Shown here one piece after another: positions 50,555 to 59,094 of a stretch of DNA of 64,000 bases. Source of the DNA: Microbispora sp. NBC_01189 (GTDB taxonomy: Bacteria > Actinomycetota > Actinomycetes > Streptosporangiales > Streptosporangiaceae). The position numbers were made by a program, and so were the translations under genes. The stretch's first letter is position 1, and every line of letters starts with the position of its first letter. A model generated the notes under the pieces. That model searched no databases. It was not told the origin of the DNA and saw only the letters and a list, made by a program, of their open reading frames with translations. The stretch is taken from assembly GCF_036010665.1 (NCBI RefSeq), contig NZ_CP108581.1, forward strand, positions 6,939,501 through 7,003,500, given 5' to 3'.

Positions 50555-52045
50555 TTGAACCGCATACCGTGTCAGCGGCGCGGCCTCGCCGGTCGAGCCA
50601 GGGCCGTGGCGACGGCGACCCTCGCCGGGGCCTTCATGATCCCCCTGCTCGCGGCGACGACCGCGGCGTCCCAGGCGCAGGCCGTCTCCGGCCCCACCGT
50701 GGGCAGGCCCGCGCACCAGGCCGCGACCGCACCCTGCGTGCGGCAGGGGCAGGCCAACTACCCGGTCGAGTACTACTGGAAGAACGCGTTCGGCATGCGG
50801 CTGGGCAGCGGCTCGATCTCGGTCACCACCTCGCCCTCGCTCTGGGGCGGTCAGATCGCCCCGGGCAGCACCTTCACCCTCACGCTCACACACCGTACGG
50901 CGCAGTGGCCGCTGCTGGTCCGGACCTACACCACGATGTGGGACGTGTCCTCCCTGCTCGCCAACGCCCAGGTGGTGGGGCCGGTGAGCAACGGGGCTCT
51001 GAGCGGCAACACCCTGAGCGTCACGTCGCCGGGCACCAAGACCGACCCGGGTCCGACGGTCATCACCTTCCGGGTCAGGCCGGGCACCGTCGGGCGGAGC
51101 ATGACCATCCGCCCGAGCGGGATCAGCAGCGTCATCGCCGCTCCCGGCCAGCTCGGCAACAACGCCTCCGCCCCGCCCATCAACATCGTCAACGGGCAGT
51201 CCATCTCGCCCACCAACGCGACCGACGACACCGCCGCCACCACGGAGAACACCGCCGTCACCGTGCCGGTGCTGGCCAACGACACCGCGACGGCCCCGAC
51301 GATCAGCCAGGTGACCCAGCCCGCCAACGGCACGGTGCGGATCTCCGGCGACAAGCTGATCTACACGCCCGACACGGACCGCGCCGGCACCGACACCTTC
51401 ACCTACACCATCGACACCGCCTGCGGCAGCAGCACCGCGACGGTCACCGTCGCCGTCACCTGCACCCGCAAGCCCATCGACCTCGTCAACGGCAGCTTCG
51501 AGACGCCTGTCGTGAACCGGTACGACTGGAACATCCCTGACGCCTCCACCAACCCCGGCGTCGGCTGGCGGACGACCGCCTCCGACCGCAAGCTGGAGTT
51601 CTGGAACAGCTCCAGCGGGGTCCCGGCCGCGGACGGCCAGCAGTTCGCCGAGCTCAACGCCAGCGAACCCTCCACGCTCTACCAGGACGTTCCCACGGTT
51701 CCCGGGACGGTGATGACCTGGTCGCTGTATCACCGGGGCCGGGCGGGAACCGATGTGATGCGGGTCCTCATCGGCGCACCGGGCGCCACCACCGCGCAGG
51801 TCCCGGACGGGGCCGCCTCCCCCGACATCTCGGACGGCAACACCGCCTGGGGCCGCTACACCGGCACGTACGTCGTGCCCGCCGGGCAGACCGTGACCCG
51901 CTTCGCCTTCGAATCGGTGTCGGCCGCCGGCGGGAATCCGGCGATCGGCAACTTCCTCGACGGCGTCGTCTTCCAGACGCCGCCCTGCCTGCCCATGACC
52001 GGCAACGCGACGTCCGGCAAGGCGGCCACGGCGCGTCAGGACTGA
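50555..52045 (+). CDS. secreted protein with bacterial Ig/cadherin-like repeat and jelly-roll domain
   Basis: I chose TTG 50555 because GTAAGGA precedes it; the ATG at 50548 meets a stop at once. The 496-residue product has a Sec signal (RARAVATATLAGAFMIPLLAATTAASQAQA, cleavage near residue 42), an N-terminal beta domain (residues 60-220), an Ig/CshA-like repeat (about 230-310: NTAVTVPVLANDTATAPTIS, GTDTFTYTIDTACGS) and a C-terminal carbohydrate-binding-like domain (NGSFETPVV, QQFAELNASEPSTLYQDV). No LPXTG anchor is seen; the end LPMTGNATSG is similar but has no membrane tail. It is probably an extracellular adhesive or binding protein. Confidence 0.75.
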   Translation: MNRIPCQRRGLAGRARAVATATLAGAFMIPLLAATTAASQAQAVSGPTVGRPAHQAATAPCVRQGQANYPVEYYWKNAFGMRLGSGSISVTTSPSLWGGQIAPGSTFTLTLTHRTAQWPLLVRTYTTMWDVSSLLANAQVVGPVSNGALSGNTLSVTSPGTKTDPGPTVITFRVRPGTVGRSMTIRPSGISSVIAAPGQLGNNASAPPINIVNGQSISPTNATDDTAATTENTAVTVPVLANDTATAPTISQVTQPANGTVRISGDKLIYTPDTDRAGTDTFTYTIDTACGSSTATVTVAVTCTRKPIDLVNGSFETPVVNRYDWNIPDASTNPGVGWRTTASDRKLEFWNSSSGVPAADGQQFAELNASEPSTLYQDVPTVPGTVMTWSLYHRGRAGTDVMRVLIGAPGATTAQVPDGAASPDISDGNTAWGRYTGTYVVPAGQTVTRFAFESVSAAGGNPAIGNFLDGVVFQTPPCLPMTGNATSGKAATARQD

Positions 52046-52145
52046 CGCGCCGGGCCACCCTCCCGCGTCGATCCAGGCAGCGGGAGCGGTGGTCCGATCA
52101 CCGTGAGTCACGCTCACGGCCGAGGTGGGGAACCGGCCGCGAGCA

Positions 52146-52179
52146 GAAGGGGGCGGTGCGCGCGCACACCGCCCCCTTC
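52146..52179 (+). terminator. rho-independent-like terminator
   Basis: GAAGGGGGCGGTG and CACCGCCCCCTTC are perfect 13-bp arms around an 8-base loop, about 100 bp after the secreted-protein stop, followed by CCTTCAT. Confidence 0.75.
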
Positions 52180-52306
52180 CCTTCATGCCGAGGACCCCTT
52201 CCGCGAGGCCCTGCTCGCCGGCCGTCTAGAACGATCCATGTGCGAGTTCCGCCGAAGGCTGTAACCATCGCCGGAACCATCGTCAGGCGACGGGAAGGTG
52301 GATGAC

Positions 52307-53035
52307 GTGAGCGAGCCCGCGATCCGGCCGAACGAGACGACGGTGCCGTTGATGCCGTGCGCGTCAGTGGAGGAGACTTTGGCGTTCTACGAGGCGCTGG
52401 GGTTCGAGGCGACCTACAGGCAGAGCAAGCCCTATGTCTATCTGGCGTTGCGGTGGAGCGGGATCCATCTGCACTTCGGCCCGGCGCCCAAAGACTTGGA
52501 TCCGGTCCGGGAGGAGTCCGGAGGCTGCCTGGTCATGGTCGACGCCGTGGCGCCGTACCACGCGGCGTTCGCCGCAGCGCTGCGCCGGGTCCACGGGAAG
52601 GTGCTGAGCTCCGGCCTTCCGCGTATCACCCGCTACCGGCCCGGCGCGTCCCGGTTCACGCTGATCGACCCGTCCGGGAACTCGATCATATTCATCCAGC
52701 GCGACGAGCCGGCCGAGGTGGAGTACGGCGGCTCGAAGAAGCTGACAGGACTCGCCAGGGCGCTCGACAACGCCCGGATCCTGCGCGAGTTCAAGAACGA
52801 CGACCTGCAGGCCTTTCGTGCGCTCAAGTCCGCGGTGCGCAGGCACGGCGCGGACGCCTCACCGGCCGAGCGGGCCATCGCCCTGTGCCACCTCGTCGAC
52901 CTGTCCACGGTCCTCGGTGAGCACGCCGATCCCTGGCTCTCCGATCTGCGCGGCCTGGAGCTGACCACTGACGACAGGCGGCGCGTCGAGTCGGAACTCG
53001 CCCATCTCGACGGCCTGCGCGAGTGGCTCCCCTGA
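52307..53035 (+). CDS. VOC superfamily (glyoxalase/bleomycin-resistance-like) protein
   Basis: This protein of about 242 residues has an N-terminal VOC domain (VPLMPCASVEETLAFYEALGFEATYRQ; IHLHFGP; FTLIDPSGNSIIFIQRD, residues 13-130) with probable metal ligands His and Asp/Asn, and a helical C-terminal extension of about 110 residues (ALDNARILREFKNDDLQAFRAL). The extension is unusual for simple bleomycin-binding proteins. I chose GTG 52307, eight bases after GGGAAGG; GTG 52298 is possible. Substrate unknown. Confidence 0.8.
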   Translation: MSEPAIRPNETTVPLMPCASVEETLAFYEALGFEATYRQSKPYVYLALRWSGIHLHFGPAPKDLDPVREESGGCLVMVDAVAPYHAAFAAALRRVHGKVLSSGLPRITRYRPGASRFTLIDPSGNSIIFIQRDEPAEVEYGGSKKLTGLARALDNARILREFKNDDLQAFRALKSAVRRHGADASPAERAIALCHLVDLSTVLGEHADPWLSDLRGLELTTDDRRRVESELAHLDGLREWLP

Positions 53036-53103
53036 AAGCAGGAGCGCGGGGCGCCTGATGCCACGCCCTCACAACCGGATTAGATTTACTAATGCCTGAA
53101 TAC

Positions 53104-53122
53104 AGGACATTTTAATTGTCCT
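53104..53122. promoter_or_regulatory. palindrome upstream of the aldolase gene
   Basis: AGGACA-TTTTAAT-TGTCCT (53104-53122) and TTAG-ATTTA-CTAA (53080-53092) lie in an AT-rich stretch before the aldolase ATG at 53151, and could bind a regulator. Confidence 0.45.
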
Positions 53123-53150
53123 TATTGACTATGTACCGGACGCTACAGGC

Positions 53151-54017
53151 ATGACACCGACCGGTTTGTATGTCCCACTGATCACGCCCTTCGACGCCGA
53201 GGGCGCCGTCGCCCTGACAGCGCTGGAGGCCCTGGCGCACGACGTGCTGGACGCCGGCGCGACGGGCGTCGTCGCGCTGGGCACCACGGCGGAGCCGGCC
53301 TCGCTGACGGACGGCGAGCGCCGTGCCGTCGTCGACGTGGTCGCCGGGGTGTGCCGGGCCCGCTCGGCGGAGCTTCTGGTCGGCGCGAACACGGCGGAGG
53401 CGCTGACGGCGCTGCGCCGCCGTCCCGAGGTGACCGCGGCCCTCACGCTCGTGCCGCCGTTCGTACGGCCCGGCGAGGCCGGGGTGGTCGCGCACTTCGC
53501 CGCGCTCACCGCGGCGAGTCCGGTGCCGCTGGTCGTGTACCACGTGCCGTATCGGACGGGTCAGCACCTGTCCGCGGCCGCCATCCGGCGGCTGGCCGGG
53601 CTGCCCGGCGTGGCCGGGATGAAGTACGCCGCCGGAGGGATCGACGCGGAGACCGTCGAGCTTCTGGCGGATCCTCCGGCGGGCTTCGCGGTGCTGGGTG
53701 GTGACGACGTCGTCATCTCACCCCTGCTGGCGCTCGGCGCGCACGGCGGGATCCTCGCCTCGGCGCATCTCGGCACCGCGCGGTTCGCCGACCTGATCAC
53801 CTTGTGGCGGTCGGGCGACGCCGCCGGGGCCCGGGCGCTCGGCCACCGCCTGGCGGCCCTGTCGGCGGCCCTGTTCGCCGAGCCCAACCCCGCCGTCGTC
53901 AAGGCCGTCCTGCACGCGCGGGGCCGCGTCCCGGCCCCCTGCGTACGGCTGCCGCTGCTGCCGGCCGGCCCGGAGGCGCTGCGACGGGCGCTCCGGCTCG
54001 CGGACGCGGTCGTCTAG
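53151..54017 (+). CDS. DapA/NanA-type class I aldolase family protein
   Basis: This 288-residue protein is of the dihydrodipicolinate synthase/N-acetylneuraminate lyase family. Key residues are present: GTT in LGTTAEP (about 44-46), Tyr130 in VVYHVP, Arg135 in PYRTG and the Schiff-base Lys158 in GMKYAAGG. The GTTGE of true DapA is GTTAE here. The reaction is a pyruvate aldol addition or cleavage, but the aldehyde partner is unknown. Its convergent neighbours are nonulosonic-acid glycosyltransferases, so a lyase or synthase for such sugars is possible. Its stop overlaps the stop of the convergent gene (CTAG). Confidence 0.82.
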   Translation: MTPTGLYVPLITPFDAEGAVALTALEALAHDVLDAGATGVVALGTTAEPASLTDGERRAVVDVVAGVCRARSAELLVGANTAEALTALRRRPEVTAALTLVPPFVRPGEAGVVAHFAALTAASPVPLVVYHVPYRTGQHLSAAAIRRLAGLPGVAGMKYAAGGIDAETVELLADPPAGFAVLGGDDVVISPLLALGAHGGILASAHLGTARFADLITLWRSGDAAGARALGHRLAALSAALFAEPNPAVVKAVLHARGRVPAPCVRLPLLPAGPEALRRALRLADAVV

Positions 54018-55252
54018 AAAACCTTGAGGTAGCGGCGCATGCGGCGCTTGGCGCGGTAGCCGTACCGGAGGACCTTGGGCGGCACCTCCAGGCGCAGCCG
54101 GGCGCGGCGGCGGGCGGCGGCGTGCTCAGGTCCGTCCAGGAGCGAGCGGGCCGGCTCCAGCGTGCCCGCGCGGGCCGCGGCGACCAGCGCCGCCACCCGG
54201 CCGGCCCAGTCGGTGGCCGAAGCGTCGTGGAAGTAGTTGGCCCGGCACCACTCCGCGTCGGGGGTGCGGAAGCCGGCCTTCGCCAGGTCGTCGAGCGTGC
54301 CGAGGCAGCCGCTGCCCTCGAACACCAGATTGATCATCTCGGCGCTCACTCCGAAGTCCGACAGCACGAGCAGCGGCACATGCCCGGCGATCGCCTCCAG
54401 CGCGGCCGTCGAGCTGACCGTGACGAACCCGGCCGCGCGCGACAGGTGCTCGTGCATCGGCCCGGCGGCGAAGCGCACCAGGTCGCGGTCCACCCGGCCC
54501 TCGTCCGCCAGCGCGTTCCACAGCCGCTCGTAGTGGTGGCGTTCGTTGTGCGTCTGCCGCTCGTCGTCGCGGGCCCGCAGCTTGACCACCACGTCCAGGT
54601 CCGGCCGGGCGCGCGCGAGTGCGGCCAGGGCGAACAGGACGTCCTCCCGCTCCTCGCGGCGGCGGGGCACCTTCGCCTGCGTGGCGAACACCACCCGGTC
54701 GCGGACGCCCCCGCCGGTGTCCGCGCCGAGGCCGCCGAGGCCCGCGCCGAGGTCCAGGTAGGGCAGCCGGGCGAGCGCCACCGCCCCTCCCCCGCCCAGC
54801 TCACGGCCCACGGCCGAGAACTCGGCGACCTCCCGGCCGCTGTGCACCACGAACAGGTCGCAGCCGCTGCGGAACAGCCAGGCCTTCTCCGTCGCGGGCA
54901 CGGAGATGCCGGGCAGCCCCGACACCAGCACCGGGCGGGGCCGCAGCCCGGCCGGCGTCTCCGCGGCGAGCGCGTCCACCACGGGCCCGGTGCAGGCCAG
55001 CAACACGACGTCGGGCCGGAACCGCTCGGCGGTCCGCCGCAACTGCCGCGCCGGTTGCACCGCGGGCAGTTCCCGCCCCGCGGCGCCGGCCCGGGTGCCG
55101 CTCACCGCGGCGGCGATCTGTGCCGCCGAGGGCGCGATGGGGGTACGGACGACGACCAGATCCGTGGTCCAGTCCTCCGGGAGCGCGTCGAGCAGGCCCG
55201 CGGCCCACTTGAGGTACGAATCGGAGTCGGCCACGGCGAGCAGACGGGTCAA
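54014..55252 (-). CDS. DUF6716 putative glycosyltransferase
   Basis: This 412-residue protein looks like the actinobacterial DUF6716 glycosyltransferases that accompany neuA/neuB genes. Features: LLAVADSDSYLKWAAGLLDALP at the start, VVKLRARDDERQTHNERHHYERLW (about residues 210-233), and SRAAGFVTVSSTAALEAIAGHVPLLVLSDFGVSAEMIN (about 275-312), a GT-B-like nucleotide-sugar site. The TTG at 55252 overlaps the stop of the upstream sialyltransferase-like gene. The basic C-terminus (RAKRRMRRYLKVF) may bind the membrane. It probably builds the nonulosonic-acid wall polymer. Confidence 0.78.
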   Translation of the reverse strand: MTRLLAVADSDSYLKWAAGLLDALPEDWTTDLVVVRTPIAPSAAQIAAAVSGTRAGAAGRELPAVQPARQLRRTAERFRPDVVLLACTGPVVDALAAETPAGLRPRPVLVSGLPGISVPATEKAWLFRSGCDLFVVHSGREVAEFSAVGRELGGGGAVALARLPYLDLGAGLGGLGADTGGGVRDRVVFATQAKVPRRREEREDVLFALAALARARPDLDVVVKLRARDDERQTHNERHHYERLWNALADEGRVDRDLVRFAAGPMHEHLSRAAGFVTVSSTAALEAIAGHVPLLVLSDFGVSAEMINLVFEGSGCLGTLDDLAKAGFRTPDAEWCRANYFHDASATDWAGRVAALVAAARAGTLEPARSLLDGPEHAAARRRARLRLEVPPKVLRYGYRAKRRMRRYLKVF

Positions 55253-56301
55253 GGAGCGACCTTTCCTTCACTTGTTCGGGGAGAGTCCGGCGGTGCCCCG
55301 CTCGTCTGCTGGGGCTGGTGCGCGAACAACTGGAGATGGGAACGGAGCGACGGGGCGGCCGAGGAGGTCCACCAGTCGTCCGGCACGTCCACCGCCTCCA
55401 CCGGCACACCCCGGGCCGACAGCAGCACGCGCAGCGAGGTCACGGCGGTGGACGGCAGGCTCAGCACCCGCTGGCCCGGCCGCAGGTCGCGCAGCGTCAT
55501 CTCGGCCGGGGCTCCGGCGTCGTACACGGTCAGGCCGGCGATGCGGCGCACCCGGTCGAGGTCGCGGGGGTCCTCCCGCCGGTGGGGGAAGTACGCGACG
55601 GGCTCCTCGATCCGCTCCAGCCAGCGCAGGTAGCGGTCGCGGTGGATGAGCCCGTTGCGTACGAGCGAGGTGCCGAGCACGACCGTGCGCTCCGGCGGCG
55701 GCCGGTCGGCGGGCTGGGCGCGCAGCCAGGCGAAGTCGTGCCGGACGAGCCGGACGCCCGCGCCCGCCACCTCCTCGGCGAGGCCGGCGGGAACGGGGAG
55801 CGCGGTGAAGACCGACGGCCGGCGCGTGCGCAGGCGGAGCCCGGCCGCCGCGCCCAGGACCCTGCGGCCCAGGCTCGCCGTCGCACGGGCGCGCAGCAGG
55901 GGGCGCCGCGCGACCAGTAACTCCAGGAGACGGATCGTGGCGAGCCCGTCGTCCACGAGCACGGTGCGCCCGGGCACGGCCGTCACGAGGGCGAGCTGGA
56001 CCCGGCCGGAGAAGGCGTCGCCCACCGCCCAGGTGCGGCCCGGACGGGGAATCCGCTCGGACGGCTCGGCGAACTCCAGCCCCTCGGGCAGCCCGAGGCG
56101 CCCCAGCTCACGCCGGGTCAGCCGGAGCGCGGGCAGCCCCGCCCGCGGCACCACCCGGGTGGTGCGGCCGAGGAGCCCCGCATGGTGCGCCTCGACGACG
56201 CACAGAAGCTGCAGGGGGGACTCCACCCATGCGACGGCCTGCCCCTGCCCGGCGGCGTGGCGCCGTCCCTCGTCATCCACGCCGCGTGAGGATTCGTTCA
56301 C
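55249..56301 (-). CDS. sialyltransferase-like (GT52-like) protein
   Basis: This 350-residue protein has a sialyltransferase-like outline: VAWVESPLQLLCVVEAHHAGLL at the start, TVLVDDGLATIRLLEL (about residues 133-148), YFPHRREDP, which resembles the HP motif (about 239), and VLSLPSTAVTSLRVLLSARG, which resembles the S-[ST] motif (about 282). These are the CMP-binding marks of GT52/polysialyltransferase enzymes. The start is GTG 56301. It is the first gene of a two-gene unit with the DUF6716 gene. It most likely transfers a nonulosonic acid to a wall glycan. Confidence 0.72.
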   Translation of the reverse strand: MNESSRGVDDEGRRHAAGQGQAVAWVESPLQLLCVVEAHHAGLLGRTTRVVPRAGLPALRLTRRELGRLGLPEGLEFAEPSERIPRPGRTWAVGDAFSGRVQLALVTAVPGRTVLVDDGLATIRLLELLVARRPLLRARATASLGRRVLGAAAGLRLRTRRPSVFTALPVPAGLAEEVAGAGVRLVRHDFAWLRAQPADRPPPERTVVLGTSLVRNGLIHRDRYLRWLERIEEPVAYFPHRREDPRDLDRVRRIAGLTVYDAGAPAEMTLRDLRPGQRVLSLPSTAVTSLRVLLSARGVPVEAVDVPDDWWTSSAAPSLRSHLQLFAHQPQQTSGAPPDSPRTSEGKVAP

Positions 56302-56399
56302 GACGCGCTCACCCTAGCCACCCCATGCGACGTACGCGGGAACTCGGGGTGAACGGACCCGGAAGGGATCATGCCGGGGCGTTGGGGCAGCATAGGGGC

Positions 56400-57218
56400 A
56401 TGGAAGTCATCACTTTGAACAACGGCGTTCCCATGCCGCGGCTCGGCTTCGGCGTCTGGCAGGTGGCCGACGACGAGGCGGAGAAGGCCGTGACGACGGC
56501 GCTCGAATGCGGATACCGGAGCATCGACACGGCCAGGCTCTACAACAACGAGGAGGGCGTCGGCCGGGCCCTGCGCGCCTCCGGCATCCCCCGCGAGGAG
56601 CTGTTCGTCACCACCAAGCTGTGGAACGACCAGCAGGGCTACGACGAGGCGCTGCGCGCCTTCGACGCCAGCACGCGGCGGCTCGGCCTGGAGACCGTCG
56701 ACCTCTATCTGATCCACTGGCCGGCGCCGAACCGGAACCGGTACGTCGAGACGTGGCAGGCCCTGGAGAAGCTGTACGCCGACGGCCGGGTCCGGGCGAT
56801 CGGGGTGTCCAACTTCACCGTGGACACGCTGCAGCGGCTGCTCGCCGAGACCGGCGTGGTCCCCGTGCTCAACCAGATCGAGCTGCACCCGCAGCTCGCC
56901 CAGCGGGAACTGCGCGACTTCCACGCGCGGCACGGCGTCGCCACCGAGGCGTGGAGCCCGCTCGGGCAGGGCCGGGGCCTGCTCGACCTGCCGGTCCTCG
57001 CCGAGATCGGCGCCAGGCACGGCAGGACCGCCGCGCAGGCGGTGCTGCGCTGGCACCTCCAGCTCGGCAACGTGGTGATCCCGAAGTCGGTGACGCCCTC
57101 GCGGATCAGGGAGAACTTCGAGGTCTTCGACTTCGAGCTGAGCGCGGACGACATGGCCGCGATCGACGCTCTCGACGCCGGCCGCCGCCTCGGGCCCGAC
57201 CCCGCCACCTTCGGATAG
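56400..57218 (+). CDS. aldo/keto reductase (AKR5-like)
   Basis: This 272-residue TIM-barrel NADPH-dependent carbonyl reductase has the full catalytic tetrad: Asp43 and Tyr48 (SIDTARLYNNEEGVG), Lys73 (TTKLWND) and His106 (LIHWPAP). The cofactor site IPKSVTPSRIRENFEVFDF lies near the C-terminus. The sequence resembles 2,5-diketo-gluconate reductases, but the natural substrate is not predictable. ATG 56400 fits the family start (MEVITLNNGVPMPRLGFGVW). It is divergent from the sialyltransferase-like gene. Confidence 0.9.
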   Translation: MEVITLNNGVPMPRLGFGVWQVADDEAEKAVTTALECGYRSIDTARLYNNEEGVGRALRASGIPREELFVTTKLWNDQQGYDEALRAFDASTRRLGLETVDLYLIHWPAPNRNRYVETWQALEKLYADGRVRAIGVSNFTVDTLQRLLAETGVVPVLNQIELHPQLAQRELRDFHARHGVATEAWSPLGQGRGLLDLPVLAEIGARHGRTAAQAVLRWHLQLGNVVIPKSVTPSRIRENFEVFDFELSADDMAAIDALDAGRRLGPDPATFG

Positions 57219-57327
57219 GAACCGGCTCGCCGGGCCGGGGGCGCATGTCGCGGCGAAGCTTCCCGAACCGGACGCGGCGCGTCCACGCGGTCACCCTGCG
57301 TACGTTTCCCCAGGCGGACGGAGGGAT

Positions 57328-58791
57328 ATGGTTGCTGCCGTGCCGCAACCGCGACGATCGACGAAACTGTGGGCAGGGCTCGCCGCGGCGCTCCTGCCGG
57401 CTCTCGGGCTCACCGGCGCCGCCCGGGTCGAGCCCGCTCCGGCGGAGCACCGGCCCAACATCGTGCTGATCCTGACCGACGACCTCGACGCGGCGGACCT
57501 CAGCCGGTTCCCCAACATCTCCAATCTGCTGGTGAGCCAGGGCACCACCCTGTCGCGGTTCTTCGTCACCAACCCCTGGTGCTGTCCCTCCCGCTCCTCG
57601 ATCCTCCGGTCGCAGTACATGCACAGCCATCAGGTCGAGAGCAACCGGTCGCCGACCGGCGGGTTCACGAAGTTCCGGCCGCTGGAGACGTCCACGCTCG
57701 GGACGTGGATGCACGACGCGGGCTACCGGACCGCGCTCTTCGGCAAGTATCTCAACAACTACCCCCAGGGCGCGCCGCGCACGTACATCCCTCCCGGCTG
57801 GGACGAGTGGGCCGTGCCGGTCACCCGCCTCTACCAGGAGTACGGCTACGCGCTCAACGACAACGGCGTGATCCGGCACCACGGCCACGCGCCGGAGGAC
57901 TACCTGGAGGACGTGCTGAGCGCCAAGGCGGCGGCGTTCACCTCCTCGGGAGGCGCACCGTTCTTCCTCTACCTCGCCCCCGTCGCGCCGCACCTGCCCG
58001 CGCACCACGCGGCGCGCCACGCGGCCGCCTTCGCGGACGATCAGGCCCCGCGGACCGCGTCCTTCGACCAGGCCGACCTGTCCGCCGAGCCCGGCTGGCT
58101 CCAGGAGCGGACGCCGCTGTCGGCCGCCGACGTGCGCAGGATCGACCGGGTCCACCGCGACCGGCTGCGCGCCATGCTCGGCGTGGACGACATGGTGGGC
58201 GCCCTGGTCGACGCGCTGACCCGGGCGGGCCGCCTCGACGACACCTATATCTTCTTCACCTCCGACAACGGCTTCCATCTCGGGCAGCACCGGCTGCGGC
58301 CGGGCAAGACGACGCCCTTCGAGGAGGACATCCGGGTGCCGATGGTGGTGCGCGGGCCCGGCGTGCCGGCCGGGGGCGTGATCGACAGGCTCGCCTCGAC
58401 CGTCGACCTCGCGCCGACGTTCGCCGAGCTGGGCGGAGCCTCCGTGCCGCTCTCCGCCGAGGGCCGGTCGCTCGTCCCGCTGCTGCGCGGGCTCGACGTG
58501 CCCTGGCGCGACGCCGTCCTGGTCGAGTTCTACCACCCCTCCTATTCACCGCAGTCGCCGCCGAGCTACGCCGTGCTGCGCACCGGCCGGTACGCGTACG
58601 TGGAGTACGAGACCGGGGAGCGGCAGCTCTACGATCTGTGGGAGGACCCGGCGGAGCTGCGCAACATCGCGGGCTCCGCGGACCCCGGCGTCGTCGCCGC
58701 GCTGTCGGTCCGGCTGGCGCTGCTGCGGGCCTGCGCGGGCATGACCTGCGCGCTGACGGACGCCGCCGGTGTCGGCGACGGCACGGCATAA
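57328..58791 (+). CDS. exported sulfatase family protein
   Basis: This 487-residue protein starts at ATG 57328 after GGAGGG. A signal-like stretch covers residues 12-32, then NIVLILTDDLDAADL gives the first metal Asp pair (51-52). The sulfatase site is Cys85 in WCCPSRSSIL, which fits the C-x-P-S-R motif converted to formylglycine. FFTSDNGFHLGQHRLRPGKTTPFEEDIRVPMVVRGP supplies the other metal ligands. It resembles actinobacterial arylsulfatases/N-sulfoglucosamine sulfohydrolase-like proteins. The substrate is unknown; a formylglycine-generating enzyme is needed from elsewhere. Confidence 0.9.
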   Translation: MVAAVPQPRRSTKLWAGLAAALLPALGLTGAARVEPAPAEHRPNIVLILTDDLDAADLSRFPNISNLLVSQGTTLSRFFVTNPWCCPSRSSILRSQYMHSHQVESNRSPTGGFTKFRPLETSTLGTWMHDAGYRTALFGKYLNNYPQGAPRTYIPPGWDEWAVPVTRLYQEYGYALNDNGVIRHHGHAPEDYLEDVLSAKAAAFTSSGGAPFFLYLAPVAPHLPAHHAARHAAAFADDQAPRTASFDQADLSAEPGWLQERTPLSAADVRRIDRVHRDRLRAMLGVDDMVGALVDALTRAGRLDDTYIFFTSDNGFHLGQHRLRPGKTTPFEEDIRVPMVVRGPGVPAGGVIDRLASTVDLAPTFAELGGASVPLSAEGRSLVPLLRGLDVPWRDAVLVEFYHPSYSPQSPPSYAVLRTGRYAYVEYETGERQLYDLWEDPAELRNIAGSADPGVVAALSVRLALLRACAGMTCALTDAAGVGDGTA

Positions 58792-58848
58792 CGGCACCAC
58801 CGGTCACAGGTTTGGGGCACCCGGTATTCATTTCTGCCCATATGGTGA

Positions 58849-58862
58849 TGGGAGCGCTCCCA
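58849..58862. promoter_or_regulatory. CebR box 1
   Basis: TGGGAGCGCTCCCA is the 14-bp perfect palindrome known as the CebR-binding box of cellulolytic streptomycetes. It is 246 bp upstream of cebE. Confidence 0.85.
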
Positions 58863-58968
58863 TGCGTACTATGTCCCATATCACCCCTTTTAACGCACCT
58901 AACCCACCGTGGAGTAACAGTTAGGTTTCGGCATATTGACGCCCGCATTGCTCATAGAGGACCCTTCG

Positions 58969-58982
58969 TGGGAGCGCTCCCA
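58969..58982. promoter_or_regulatory. CebR box 2
   Basis: A second identical TGGGAGCGCTCCCA lies exactly 120 bp downstream of the first and 112 bp before the cebE start. Two identical boxes allow strong repression or looping. Confidence 0.85.
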
Positions 58983-59094
58983 ACAGCGCTCGCACCCACA
59001 AGCACAACCATTAGTCGCGGGCCGTGACGTCGGGGACCGGCCTGGGATGAACCTCCCAAGAGATTCAGGTACCACCTGAGAGGGGTCCGGAAGA

